DNA of 64,000 nucleotides from Aminipila terrae (GTDB lineage: Bacteria > Bacillota > Clostridia > Peptostreptococcales > Anaerovoracaceae). Under the pieces are notes generated by a model that saw nothing but the letters and a program-made list of their open reading frames with translations, was not told the DNA's origin and made no database searches. Location: positions 3,162,001 to 3,226,000 of the forward strand of contig NZ_CP047591.1 in NCBI RefSeq assembly GCF_010120715.1, written 5' to 3'. A program made the translations under genes and the position numbers. Of the stretch, positions 44,901-54,025 are shown piece by piece; within the stretch, counting starts at the first letter, position 1; each line of letters starts with the position of its first letter.

Positions 44901-46654
44901 TTCAATTTTTGAGAAATAAATTTGCATTAAGTGAAAAAGGAGCAAAAGATTTGCTGAAAGCAATCTTTGCATGCACCTTAACAGATTTGAGTTTTATGTT
45001 TCCTGTAGGACTTTTATATATGGTGGTAAAAGCCTTAAGTATCTCTTATACAGGGGGAATAGATAAAGTCCTGCCGGTTTATGTGTATATTGCTATATCT
45101 GTTTTACTTCTGGGCATAATCTGGATTTGTGAGCGGAGACAATATAACGCTACTTTTCTGGCTTCTTATGAAGAAAGTGCAGAACAGAGAATTTCCATAG
45201 CTGAAAAATTACGAAAAATTCCCCTTTCTTTTTTCGGAAAGAAGGACTTATCTGATCTGACAACTACAATTATGTCAGACTGTGCAGGAGTGGAAACAGC
45301 ATTTTCACATTTCATACCAGAGCTCTTCGGGGCCATTATATCGTTGCTGTTTGTGAGCATTGGATTATTCCTGTGTGGATGGAAACTGGCGGTATCATTA
45401 TTGTGGGTAGTCCCAGTAGCTTTTGCCATTACTATTCTGGGAAGAAAACAACAAGACAAAGTTAATAAACTACATGAAGATTCAAAACTGGAGCGGGCAG
45501 ACAGTATTCAGGAGTGTCTTGAAACAGTCCGGGAAATAAAGGCAAATAATCAGTCTGAAAGTTATCTGGCCAAGTTAGACCAGATATTAAAAGAGTCAGA
45601 AAGAATTAATATTTCTGCAGAATTGAATACGGCAATATTTGTTATTTCTTCTCAAATGATGCTAAGAGTGGGAATTGCTACACTGATTCTTGTGGGAGCA
45701 AGTCAGATACTAACAGGAAATGCAGATTTTCTAACTTTACTAGTTTTTCTTATTGCAGCTTCCCGGGTTTTTGATCCATTGGCAATTGCGTTGCAGAATC
45801 TGGCAGCTATTTTTTCTACAGAACTTAAGATTAATCGAATGAAAGAGATTGAAAATGAAAAAATACAGATGGGAGAAAATCAACCTGAATTTTCCTGCTA
45901 CGATATTTGTTTTGAACATGTGGATTTCTCCTATGATTCCAAAGATACAGAGAAAAAAGATAAAGTATTGGATGGTATAAGTTTTACTGCAAAGCAAGGA
46001 GAAGTCACAGCACTGGTAGGACCTTCCGGTGGGGGAAAGAGTACCGTCTCAAAGCTGGCAGCCCGTTTCTGGGATATACAGTCCGGAAAGATTACTGTTG
46101 GAGGTAACGACATTTCCCAGATAGAACCAGAAGAACTATTGAAAAATTATGCCATAGTTTTTCAGGATGTAGTTTTATTTAACAATACTGTTATGGAAAA
46201 CATACGGCTTGGGAGGCGTGGTGCAACAGATGAAGAAGTTCTCAAAGCGGCTGCAATGGCCATGTGTGATGAATTTATTCAAAAAATGCCAAATGGATAC
46301 CAGACCATAATTGGAGAGAACGGCTCAGCTCTTTCCGGTGGTGAAAGACAGAGAATTTCCATAGCCAGGGCCTTGCTGAAAGATGCGCCTATTGTACTGC
46401 TGGATGAAGCAACGGCATCACTGGATGTGGAAAATGAATCTAAAGTTCAAAAGGCCATATCCAGACTGGTAAAGAATAAGACTGTACTGGTGATTGCCCA
46501 TAGGATGAGAACCATTGCTGGAGCAGATCATATCGTTGTTCTGAATGAAGGCAGAGTTCACGAGGAAGGAACCCATGAAGAATTACTGAAATCCAGAGGA
46601 ATATACAATAAATTGTGGAATTTACAGACAAAATCAGCTGAATGGACGTTATAG
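44897..46654 (+). CDS. ABC transporter half-molecule 2, permease-ATPase fusion (YbtQ/IrtB-like)
   Basis: A 585-residue partner of the preceding protein. Six TM helices are followed by an ATPase with Walker A GPSGGGKSTVSK, VFQDVVLFNNTVMENIRLG, signature LSGGERQRISIARALL, Walker B IVLLDEATASLDVENE and VIAHRMRTIAGAD. All catalytic residues are present. Its ATG overlaps the stop of the first half-transporter (ATGA at 44897-44900), so they form one heterodimer. The AraC regulator, ZIP carrier and shared operator suggest metal-chelate uptake; the substrate is not proven. Confidence 0.88.
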   Translation: MIQFLRNKFALSEKGAKDLLKAIFACTLTDLSFMFPVGLLYMVVKALSISYTGGIDKVLPVYVYIAISVLLLGIIWICERRQYNATFLASYEESAEQRISIAEKLRKIPLSFFGKKDLSDLTTTIMSDCAGVETAFSHFIPELFGAIISLLFVSIGLFLCGWKLAVSLLWVVPVAFAITILGRKQQDKVNKLHEDSKLERADSIQECLETVREIKANNQSESYLAKLDQILKESERINISAELNTAIFVISSQMMLRVGIATLILVGASQILTGNADFLTLLVFLIAASRVFDPLAIALQNLAAIFSTELKINRMKEIENEKIQMGENQPEFSCYDICFEHVDFSYDSKDTEKKDKVLDGISFTAKQGEVTALVGPSGGGKSTVSKLAARFWDIQSGKITVGGNDISQIEPEELLKNYAIVFQDVVLFNNTVMENIRLGRRGATDEEVLKAAAMAMCDEFIQKMPNGYQTIIGENGSALSGGERQRISIARALLKDAPIVLLDEATASLDVENESKVQKAISRLVKNKTVLVIAHRMRTIAGADHIVVLNEGRVHEEGTHEELLKSRGIYNKLWNLQTKSAEWTL

Positions 46655-46670
46655 CTGAAAAAACATAGAA

Positions 46671-46706
46671 AAATACCGCTGAATGGTAACATCAGCGGTA
46701 TTTATT
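46671..46706. terminator. Terminator between the ABC genes and uppP
   Basis: AAATACCGCTGA (46671-46682) pairs perfectly with TCAGCGGTATTT (46692-46703). It lies between convergent genes. Confidence 0.9.
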
Positions 46707-46750
46707 TTATAGTATTTAACGGAGATTCAACTGGGTATTGGCTATGATAT

Positions 46751-47581
46751 TTAAAAGAAGTTTTTTACTGAAAAATATGCAAGAACTGCAATACCTAATA
46801 TGATTCGATACCAACCAAAAACCTGAAAATTGTGCTTCTTTATGTAGCCCATCAGGAATTTGATTGCCAATATGGATACGAAAAATGCTACAACTGTGCC
46901 TGTAAGCAGAATAGCCATTTCCATACCTGTAAAATGGAAACCAAACTTTAATATCTTTAACAGGCTGGCACCAAACATTACCGGAATGGCCAGATAAAAA
47001 GTGAACTCTGCGGCAACAGTTCTGGATGTTCCGATTAAAATTGCTCCAAGGATTGTTGCGCCGGAACGGGAAGTGCCGGGTATTAAAGCAAGCAACTGGA
47101 ATATACCAATCAGCAGTGCTGTCTTATAGGTAATCTGAGAAATTGTCTTGATTTGAGCAACTTTGTTTCGATTTCTTGCTTCAATTAAAATAAATAAAAT
47201 ACCATATAAAATTAAAGTGACGGATACAGTCTGATAATTAAAGAACAGTGCTTCAATCTGGTCATCAAACAAAAATCCAATAATTGCTGCAGGTACGCAG
47301 GCAACAAATATCTTAAACCATATGGTAATAATATCCTTTTGAATAACAGACCTTTTGCTAAAGGATATGGGATTTAGTTTCCTCCAATATAAAACCACAA
47401 CAGCCATGATTGCTCCCAGCTGGATAACAACCAGAAACATTTCCTTAAAAGCAGCAGATGTGTTAAGTTTTAAAAATTCATCTACCAGAATCATATGTCC
47501 GGTACTGCTGATAGGAAGCCATTCTGTAATGCCCTCAACAATACCTAAGATAATAGCTTTTAATATTTCAATAAATTCCAT
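46751..47581 (-). CDS. uppP: Undecaprenyl-diphosphatase
   Basis: This 276-residue BacA-type membrane enzyme dephosphorylates undecaprenyl diphosphate to recycle the cell-wall lipid carrier, and its overproduction gives bacitracin resistance. The two active-site loops are visible as EGITEWLPISSTGHMILV and PGTSRSGATILGA. About eight hydrophobic helices are present. AGGAGG precedes the ATG. It is a single-gene unit. Confidence 0.95.
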   Translation of the reverse strand: MEFIEILKAIILGIVEGITEWLPISSTGHMILVDEFLKLNTSAAFKEMFLVVIQLGAIMAVVVLYWRKLNPISFSKRSVIQKDIITIWFKIFVACVPAAIIGFLFDDQIEALFFNYQTVSVTLILYGILFILIEARNRNKVAQIKTISQITYKTALLIGIFQLLALIPGTSRSGATILGAILIGTSRTVAAEFTFYLAIPVMFGASLLKILKFGFHFTGMEMAILLTGTVVAFFVSILAIKFLMGYIKKHNFQVFGWYRIILGIAVLAYFSVKNFF

Positions 47582-47717
47582 AAGTTTAATTTTCCTCCTA
47601 ATCCTGTTTTATTGCTGAAAAAGCCAATAGCTGCATAGAACCCCTTCTAAACATGCCTTATTATTTTAACATAAAAATTTACATAATCAAATAATATATG
47701 ATGATAATTTCAATACA

Positions 47718-47745
47718 AAAGCAAGGTTTTTTAATACCTTGCTTT
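47718..47745 (-). terminator. Terminator of the Cys-rich protein gene
   Basis: AAAGCAAGGT (47718-47727) pairs perfectly with ACCTTGCTTT (47736-47745). On the minus strand the stem is followed by TTTTGTATTG. Confidence 0.85.
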
Positions 47746-47754
47746 GGACTTCCA

Positions 47755-48060
47755 TTATTTGTTTTTTAATTCATCTACTATGGTGTGTTCTGTTAACTCA
47801 GACAGATTTTCTATTTTACGATTTACCATCAACTGAAAACAGTTAGGCAGATGTTCCTGGTGAGCTCTATGTATGGCAACGCACTCTAAGCATTTCCCAT
47901 GATATTTACAGGGCTTTTGACAGGAACAGTGGTCCTGTGTCTTTATAGCCTCATGCAGGTCTTTGATAAACTCATCCTGAATTTTAAGGCCTTCGTTCCT
48001 TTCCCCACGGTGAAAAGCTTCCATGGCTTCTTTTTCTTTTAGATTTCCATCGATTAACAT
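47755..48060 (-). CDS. Small cysteine-rich conserved protein of unknown function
   Basis: A 101-residue soluble protein. The N-terminal half is helical (EKEAMEAFHRGERNEGLKIQDEFIKDLHEAIK). The middle holds a Cys/His cluster, HCSCQKPCKYHGKCLECVAIHRAH, with five Cys and four His that could bind zinc or a metal cluster. Similar short proteins are common in clostridia but have no proven role. AGAGGGTTAG precedes the ATG. It lies between uppP and the agmatine regulator and has its own terminator. Confidence 0.7.
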   Translation of the reverse strand: MLIDGNLKEKEAMEAFHRGERNEGLKIQDEFIKDLHEAIKTQDHCSCQKPCKYHGKCLECVAIHRAHQEHLPNCFQLMVNRKIENLSELTEHTIVDELKNK

Positions 48061-48144
48061 TCTAACCCTCTTTTCTTGCTTATATATTGAATTTTAACAT
48101 GTCCATTGAATAACTTATTTTTATTACAATTCATAAAGATTGAA

Positions 48145-49110
48145 CTAGCTATCTGCTGCAAGAGTACATAACCAGTCGTTATACACCTTGATTAACTGAT
48201 TTCTTTTTGTAACTTCCATTTTATGATATATGTTGTGAACGTGAGTTTTAACAGTACCAATTGAAATAAAAAGAATATCACTGATTTCCTGATTGCTTTT
48301 ATCTTCTAAAAGGTATTTTAAAATATCCTGCTCTCTGGATGTTAGGTTGTGCATTTTAACGAACTGATAGAAATAATCATGATCTGCAGGCTTATCCATA
48401 GGGGCAGGTATATAAGTTGAATTGTCAGCTTGCAGCTCTTTAGATAAAAGGCAGATAACAAATAAACAATAAATAATACTTAAAATGTCTTCTGTAACAC
48501 TTCTATTATTGATTTTTACCAAAAGGTTTGTATAAATATCAAAATTAAATATTACGATACTGTCTTCTATAACGATTAAAAAGGAGAACAAAAGAGTACA
48601 TAAAAGAATTTTCCTATAATGCTTGATAAATGGAAGGTCTTTTGATATTTTCTTTTGTTTTTTTATAGTTAAAAGTCCATTTGTACTGATATACAAGGTG
48701 AAAAGCTGATATGGAAGATAATAAAGCCAAACCATCAGGGCACTGTCCGGCAGTAAAGGGACAAACAAATCCCATAGGGCTAAAGAAAACAGTACGATTC
48801 CATCCAATACAGAGACAGTTTTCTGTAGAATCTGTGCATTAATCTTGGTAATGCAAATGGAGGTTACTATGACGATTACTGTTTTAAATGCGGGAACAGA
48901 CATAAACGAAGTGTTATATCCTTTTGAAAAATCATTAAGAAATTCTGTCATATAGATGACAGTGTTATCGAAAATATAAAATAAAAACAGAATGGTAAGG
49001 TAAAAACAGAATGGATATTTTTTTATGCGATAGGTGATAAAACTGTAAATCATAGAGGTTCCGTAAAGTAGAAGTAATGCTATGTTATATAAAAAAATAA
49101 TGATGTCCAT
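48145..49110 (-). CDS. aguR: Membrane-bound LuxR-family regulator, AguR-like
   Basis: A 321-residue protein. The N-terminal two thirds form seven or eight membrane helices. The C-terminus carries a LuxR helix-turn-helix (LTSREQDILKYLLEDKSNQEISDILFISIGTVKTHVHNIYHKMEV). This architecture and its divergent place before aguBDAC match AguR of lactic acid bacteria, a membrane activator that senses agmatine. The direct evidence here is architecture and synteny only. Repeats of TAAACT in the intergenic region are candidate binding sites. Confidence 0.82.
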   Translation of the reverse strand: MDIIIFLYNIALLLLYGTSMIYSFITYRIKKYPFCFYLTILFLFYIFDNTVIYMTEFLNDFSKGYNTSFMSVPAFKTVIVIVTSICITKINAQILQKTVSVLDGIVLFSLALWDLFVPLLPDSALMVWLYYLPYQLFTLYISTNGLLTIKKQKKISKDLPFIKHYRKILLCTLLFSFLIVIEDSIVIFNFDIYTNLLVKINNRSVTEDILSIIYCLFVICLLSKELQADNSTYIPAPMDKPADHDYFYQFVKMHNLTSREQDILKYLLEDKSNQEISDILFISIGTVKTHVHNIYHKMEVTKRNQLIKVYNDWLCTLAADS

Positions 49111-49182
49111 TCAGTATTTCTCCCTCCTGCCATTATAGGTTTAGTATAGCGTAAGAAGAAAATGAATACAAGATTATTTCAA

Positions 49183-49244
49183 TAAACTCAACTAAACTCT
49201 GGGTATAATGCGAAAAGTTTAGAAAAGTTTATACGAAAAGTTTA
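49183..49244 (+). promoter_or_regulatory. aguB promoter with five TAAACT/AGTTTA sites
   Basis: TAAACT occurs at 49183-49188 and 49193-49198, one helical turn apart, just upstream of TATAAT (49204-49209). The inverted form AGTTTA follows at 49216, 49226 and 49239. No good -35 box is present, which fits an activator-dependent promoter. AguR is the likely binder. Confidence 0.6.
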
Positions 49245-49272
49245 CAGGAGATATAAGAGTTATAAAAAAATC

Positions 49273-49390
49273 CTCCTTTTCAACCGGGGTAATCAAGATT
49301 ATGGTCAAGTCACCAGGCAGGGACACGAAAATATATAAATGAGTGGCAGCCTGGAAATGTTATCAGCTAAATATTAATCATGAAAAGGAG
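49273..49390 (+). promoter_or_regulatory. Candidate structured leader masking the aguB ribosome site
   Basis: CTCCTTTTC (49273-49281) is exactly complementary to GAAAAGGAG (49382-49390), the ribosome site of aguB. Nested inside are ACC/GGT plus TAAT/ATTA (49283-49305) and CCAGGC/GCCTGG (49313-49318 with 49349-49354). The fold would close the ribosome site, as translational riboswitches do. It matches no class I recognise. Confidence 0.45.
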
Positions 49391-49401
49391 AAATTAGAGT
49401 T

Positions 49402-50423
49402 ATGGAGAAATTTAAGAAGGACTTTATCGACACAAATGATTTTACGAAGGAAGAACTAATGTATATTATTAATCTTTCCTTGAAAATTAAGAAATGTATT
49501 AAAGCAGGCTATTATCCGCAATTATTAAAGAACAAATCATTAGGCATGATTTTTCAGCAATCTTCTACCAGAACAAGAATATCTTTTGAAACAGCAATGG
49601 GACAGTTAGGCGGACACGCTCAATATTTAGCTCCTGGACAGATACAGCTGGGAGGACATGAAACAATTGAAGATACAAGTAAAGTTTTATCAAGATTAGT
49701 AGATATCGTTATGGCAAGAGTTGACAGACATAAAAGTGTTGCAGATCTTGCAGCAAATGCAACAATTCCAGTTATAAACGGAATGTCAGATTATAATCAT
49801 CCAACTCAGGAAATGGGGATGTATGCACCATGTTAGAGCATCTTCCTGAGGGCAAAAAATTAGAAGACTGTAAGGTGGTTTTCGTTGGAGATGCCACACA
49901 GGTGTGTGCTTCTCTGATGTTTATTACAACAAAACTAGGAATGAATTTTGTTCATTTTGGTCCAAAAGGTTATCAGTTAAGAGAAAATCATATCAAAATT
50001 GCTGAGGAGAATTGCAAGAAATCCGGCGGAAGTTTTCTTATAACAGAAGATGAAAATGAAGCTCTGAAAGATGCGGATTTTGTATATACAGATGTTTGGT
50101 ATGGCCTGTATGATGCAGAACTTTCAAAAGAACAAAGAATGGAAATTTTCTATCCTAAGTATCAGGTTACCGATGCAATGATGAAAAAAGCAGCTCCTCA
50201 TGCTAAATTTATGCATTGCCTGCCAGCAAGCAGAGGAGAGGAAGTAGTAGATGAAGTCATTGATGCACAGTATTCCATTTGCTTTGATGAAGCAGAGAAC
50301 AGATTAACTGCAATGAGAGGATTACTGGTTTACTTTTTGGAAAAGGTTAAAACACCAGTAGATGAAGAAAAACAGGCACAGGCTAAAGCAGACTTAGAAG
50401 TATTCCTAAAAAGAGCACTTTAA
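49402..50423 (+). CDS. aguB: Putrescine carbamoyltransferase (frameshifted in this sequence)
   Basis: This enzyme converts N-carbamoylputrescine and phosphate to putrescine and carbamoyl phosphate. The N-terminal half has the carbamoyl-phosphate site QQSSTRTRISFE and GHAQYLAPGQIQLGGHETIEDT. The frame breaks at the G run 49815-49818: one added G gives NHPTQEMGDVCTMLEHLPEGKK. The C-terminal half has VFVGDATQVCASL and HCLPASRGEEV. The repaired protein has 340 residues, the usual length. AAGGAG precedes the ATG. It is the first gene of aguBDAC. The marks fit the transcarbamylase family; the putrescine assignment rests on the operon. Confidence 0.92.
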
Positions 50424-50447
50424 GCTTAAGTGAAAGGAGAAAACTCA

Positions 50448-51811
50448 ATGTCTGAAGTTGATGGAAAGAAAAAATTTAGGCTGTTTGATGCCATATTAGC
50501 TGTAATATGCGTTGTATTTGTGGCGGAAGCAGCTGCGCCAGTTGCCGCAATAGGAAACTCACAATATTTCTGGTGGTTATTTCTAATTATTACGTTTCTG
50601 CTGCCATATGGTTTAATCTCATCTGAGCTTGGAACAACCTACAACAGTGAAGGCGGATTATATGACTGGATAAAAAGGGCCTTTGGAGGAAAATGGGGGC
50701 TAGAGCTTCCTGGTATTACTGGATTAATTTCCCGTTATGGATGGCTTCCCTGGCAGTCATGTTCCCGGAAATAATCGGTATGATTTTCGGACATGAATTG
50801 GGACTTATACCGAGCCTGATTATTGAACTTATTTTTATATGGGTGATTGTATTCATTAGCTTTTTTCCAGTATGTGACAGCGTGTGGATTCTGGATGGAG
50901 CAGCCATTATCAAAGTATTTCTGGCACTGGTAGTCGGTGGATTCGGTATTTATGGAGCCATGACAAAAGGGGTTGCTAATGATTATACTTTAGCTTCATT
51001 ACTTCCATCTTTTGACCTGAACAGTTTGTCATTTATCTCTGTTATATTGTTCAATTTCTTGGGATTTGAAGTAATATGTACATTTGCTGACAGTATGAAT
51101 AATCCAAAGAAACAGATACCACAGGCAATTATAGTTGGAGGAATAACTATTGCTGCTATTTACATATTCTCAGCTTTCGGAATAGGAGTTGCCATTCCAA
51201 CCAAGGACGTAAGTACAAGCAGTGGATTAATCGACAGTCTTCAGCTTCTGACAGGAAAGACAACGGGGATTTTCATTAGTGTAATGGCTGTATTATTTCT
51301 TTTGACCTTGTTTGGAAATATGATTTCCTGGTCTTTAGGGGTAAATAATGTGGCAAAATATGCAGCTCTGAATGGTGATATGCCGTCCGTTTTTGCAAAG
51401 ACCAGCAAGAAGAATGACATGCCTACTGGAGCAGCTATTATGAATGGTATAGTAGCAACCCTGATTGTTACCTTGTCACCATTTCTGCCTAATCAGGACT
51501 TGTTCTGGAGTTTCTTTGCACTTAACTTAGTCATGTTCTTAATGGCTTATTTACCAATCTTCCCGGCCTTCTTAAAGCTTCGAAAGATTGATTCTGAAGT
51601 AGAAAGACCGTTTAAGGTGGGAGGAAGTAAAACCTTTTTAAGAGTATTAGCTATTTTACCTATGGCCTTGATTATTATTGCTTTAATCTTTTTAGCAATA
51701 CCATTGAGTTTTGATAAAGAGACATTAGCAGGAACATTGCCAATAACTATTGGCTCCATCGTATTTATTATTATCGGAGAAATCATTATTAAAGTAAAAA
51801 GAGTCGGATAA
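50448..51811 (+). CDS. aguD: Agmatine/putrescine antiporter, APC family (frameshifted)
   Basis: A 12-helix amino acid-polyamine carrier that would swap external agmatine for internal putrescine. The N-terminus shows LFDAILAVICVVFVAEAAAP and LPYGLISSELGTTYNSEGGLYDW. The frame breaks at the G run 50695-50699: one added G gives GGKWGARASWYYWINFPLW and reads on to 51811 (about 454 residues). FNFLGFEVICTFADSMNNPKKQIPQAI is characteristic. AAAGGAG precedes ATG 50448; GTG 50430 lies in that site. Its place between aguB and aguA supports the substrate. Confidence 0.88.
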
Positions 51812-51840
51812 GAAATTTTAATTAGAAAGAAGGAATATAT

Positions 51841-52935
51841 ATGAAAACTTTGACTACTACTCCAAAACAGGATGGATTCAGAATGCCGGGAGAATTTGAA
51901 AATCATGAAGGCTGTTGGATTATCTGGCCAGAACGTCCGGACAACTGGAGACTTGGTGGAAAACCTGCACAAAAAGTATTTGCGGAGGTTGCAAAAGCTA
52001 TAAGTGAATTTGAGCCTGTTACTGTATGTGTCAGCAATGCACAGTATGATAACGCAAGAAATATGCTTCCTGATTGTGTAAGAACTGTTGAAATGTCAAA
52101 TGATGATTCCTGGATTCGTGACTGCGGGCCATCTTTTGTAACTAATGGCAAAGAAATCAGAGGAATTGACTGGACCTTTAATGCATGGGGCGGTTTAGTG
52201 GATGGTTTGTATTTTCCATGGGCCAATGATGATCATGTGGCGCGAAAAGTATGTGATATAGAAAGAATAGACCGATATCGTTTAGATGATTTTATTTTAG
52301 AAGGTGGTTCCATACATGTTGATGGGGAAGGAACTTTAATAACCACAGAAGAATGCCTGCTAAGCCAGGGCAGAAACTCAGATCTTTCAAAAGAAGAAAT
52401 AGAAAATAAACTGAAAGAGTATTTAAATCTTGAAAAAATCATCTGGATTCCATTTGGAATTTATAATGATGAAACTAATGGACACGTGGATAACATTATC
52501 CATTATGTGGCACCGGGTAAGGTGGTTCTTGCATGGACAGACGACAAGAATGATCCACAGTACGATATTTGCCAGAAAGCTTTTGAGATTTTAAGTAATG
52601 AAACAGACGCCAAAGGCAGAAAACTAGAAGTAACAAAGCTTTACCTTCCTTCAAATATTTTAATTTCCAAAGAAGAGAGTGAAGGTGTGGATGCTATTGA
52701 CGGAACATTACCTCGTATGGAAGGGGACAGACTTGCTGCTTCTTATGCAAATTTCTATATTGCAAATGGCGGCGTTGTATTTCCAATGTTCAATGATAAA
52801 AATGATGAAAAAGCAAAGGAAACATTACAGAAATGCTTCCCAACCCATAAGATAGTTGGCGTATATGCAAGAGAAATTCTTCTTGGAGGAGGCAACATTC
52901 ATTGCATCACACAGCAGCAGCCTAAGATTAAATAG
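51841..52935 (+). CDS. aguA: Agmatine deiminase
   Basis: This 364-residue enzyme hydrolyses agmatine to N-carbamoylputrescine and ammonia. Family motifs are RMPGEFENHEGCWIIWPERPDNWR, NDDSWIRDCGP, DWTFNAWGG, LEGGSIHVDGEGT, NGHVDNIIHY and the catalytic Cys355 in GGGNIHCITQQ. All guanidino-binding acidic residues are in place and the gene is intact. AGAAGGA precedes the ATG. It is the committed step of the operon, yielding ATP through AguB and AguC. Confidence 0.96.
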   Translation: MKTLTTTPKQDGFRMPGEFENHEGCWIIWPERPDNWRLGGKPAQKVFAEVAKAISEFEPVTVCVSNAQYDNARNMLPDCVRTVEMSNDDSWIRDCGPSFVTNGKEIRGIDWTFNAWGGLVDGLYFPWANDDHVARKVCDIERIDRYRLDDFILEGGSIHVDGEGTLITTEECLLSQGRNSDLSKEEIENKLKEYLNLEKIIWIPFGIYNDETNGHVDNIIHYVAPGKVVLAWTDDKNDPQYDICQKAFEILSNETDAKGRKLEVTKLYLPSNILISKEESEGVDAIDGTLPRMEGDRLAASYANFYIANGGVVFPMFNDKNDEKAKETLQKCFPTHKIVGVYAREILLGGGNIHCITQQQPKIK

Positions 52936-52953
52936 AAGTAAGGAGAAATACAT

Positions 52954-53888
52954 ATGTCAAGAATTGTAATAGCACTTGGCGGAAATGCCCTGGGTAATAC
53001 ACCTGAAGAACAGCAAAAAATGATTGAGAATGCAGCACCTTCTCTGGTGGGATTAATTGAGCAGGGACATGAAATCATTATTAGTCATGGAAATGGTCCA
53101 CAGGTTGGAATGATTAACCTGGCATTTGATACGGCATCCAAGCAGCTTGAAAAGGTGCCTGGAATGGAGCTTCCTGAGTGCACCGCCATGAGCCAGGGTT
53201 ATATCGGGTATCATCTTCAAAAGGGGATAAAAAAAGAATTACATAAGAAAAATATGCCTTGGCAGGCAGTTACTGTAGTAACACAGGTGCTCGTGGACAA
53301 AAATGACACAGCCTTTTTAAATCCGTCAAAACCTATTGGCAGTTTTTATACGGAAGATGAAGCAAATAAATTAATGAAAGAAAACGCTGACTTAATCATG
53401 AAAGAAGACTCAGGAAGAGGCTTTAGAAGAATGGTCGCCTCACCGAAGCCCATTGATATCGTAGAGAAAGATTCAATAAAAAGGTTATTGGACCACGAAT
53501 TTATTGTAATAGCATGTGGTGGGGAGGTATCCCTGTCGTTCTGGATGAAAATGGAGATTATAAAAGTGTACCTGCAGTAATCGATAAGGATTATGCAACA
53601 GCAAAGCTTGCTGAACTGGTAGACGCAGATTATCTTTTTATACTGACTGCAGTGGATTATGTAGCCATTAACTTTGGCACTCCACAACAGCGGGATTTAA
53701 CTGAAATTACTATAGAAGAAGCTAAAAATTACTGCCAGGAAGGACAGTTTGCATCTGGAAGCATGCGTCCTAAAGTAGAAGCCGCCATATCTTTTGCGGA
53801 AAGTAAAAAAGGCAGAACAGCCGTTATTGCATCCTTAGAAAAAGCACCCCTTGCTATGATGGGAAAAAGCGGCACTAAAATCGTATAA
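52954..53888 (+). CDS. aguC: Carbamate kinase (frameshifted in this sequence)
   Basis: This enzyme makes ATP from carbamoyl phosphate and ADP, the energy-yielding last step of agmatine breakdown. The N-terminal motifs are VIALGGNALGN, IISHGNGPQVG and ECTAMSQGYIGYHLQ. The frame breaks at the G run 53521-53524: one added G gives IACGGGGIPVVLDENGDYKSVPAVIDKDYATAKLAE and continues to 53888 (about 311 residues), with MRPKVEAAISF near the end. AAGGAG precedes the ATG. It closes the aguBDAC operon. Confidence 0.93.
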
Positions 53889-53907
53889 CTTAAACCACTT
53901 ATAAGAA

Positions 53908-53950
53908 AAGAAGCAGAAAATCTTTCATAGAAGGTATTCTGCTTCTTTTA
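53908..53950 (+). terminator. Terminator of the aguBDAC operon
   Basis: AAGAAGCAGAA (53908-53918) pairs with TTCTGCTTCTT (53937-53947), followed by TTAA. Confidence 0.88.
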
Positions 53951-54025
53951 ATATTGAATCTCCTTTGTTGAAATAATTAGTGTACTATTATATACTTGAT
54001 GTAATAAAACATAAGGAGGAGAAAG

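Larger units (their letters stand above)
49111..49401. other. aguR-aguB divergent control region
   Basis: This 291-bp gene-free region holds TAAACT/AGTTTA repeats around a TATAAT box (49204-49209), followed by a leader of about 180 bases with nested complementary segments. Separate entries describe both. Confidence 0.7.

Noticed and set aside
2728..53524. Phase-variable G tracts switching genes on and off
   Set aside because: Tracts are only four to seven bases long even when repaired, and they hit housekeeping catabolic enzymes. Phase-variable tracts are normally eight or more.
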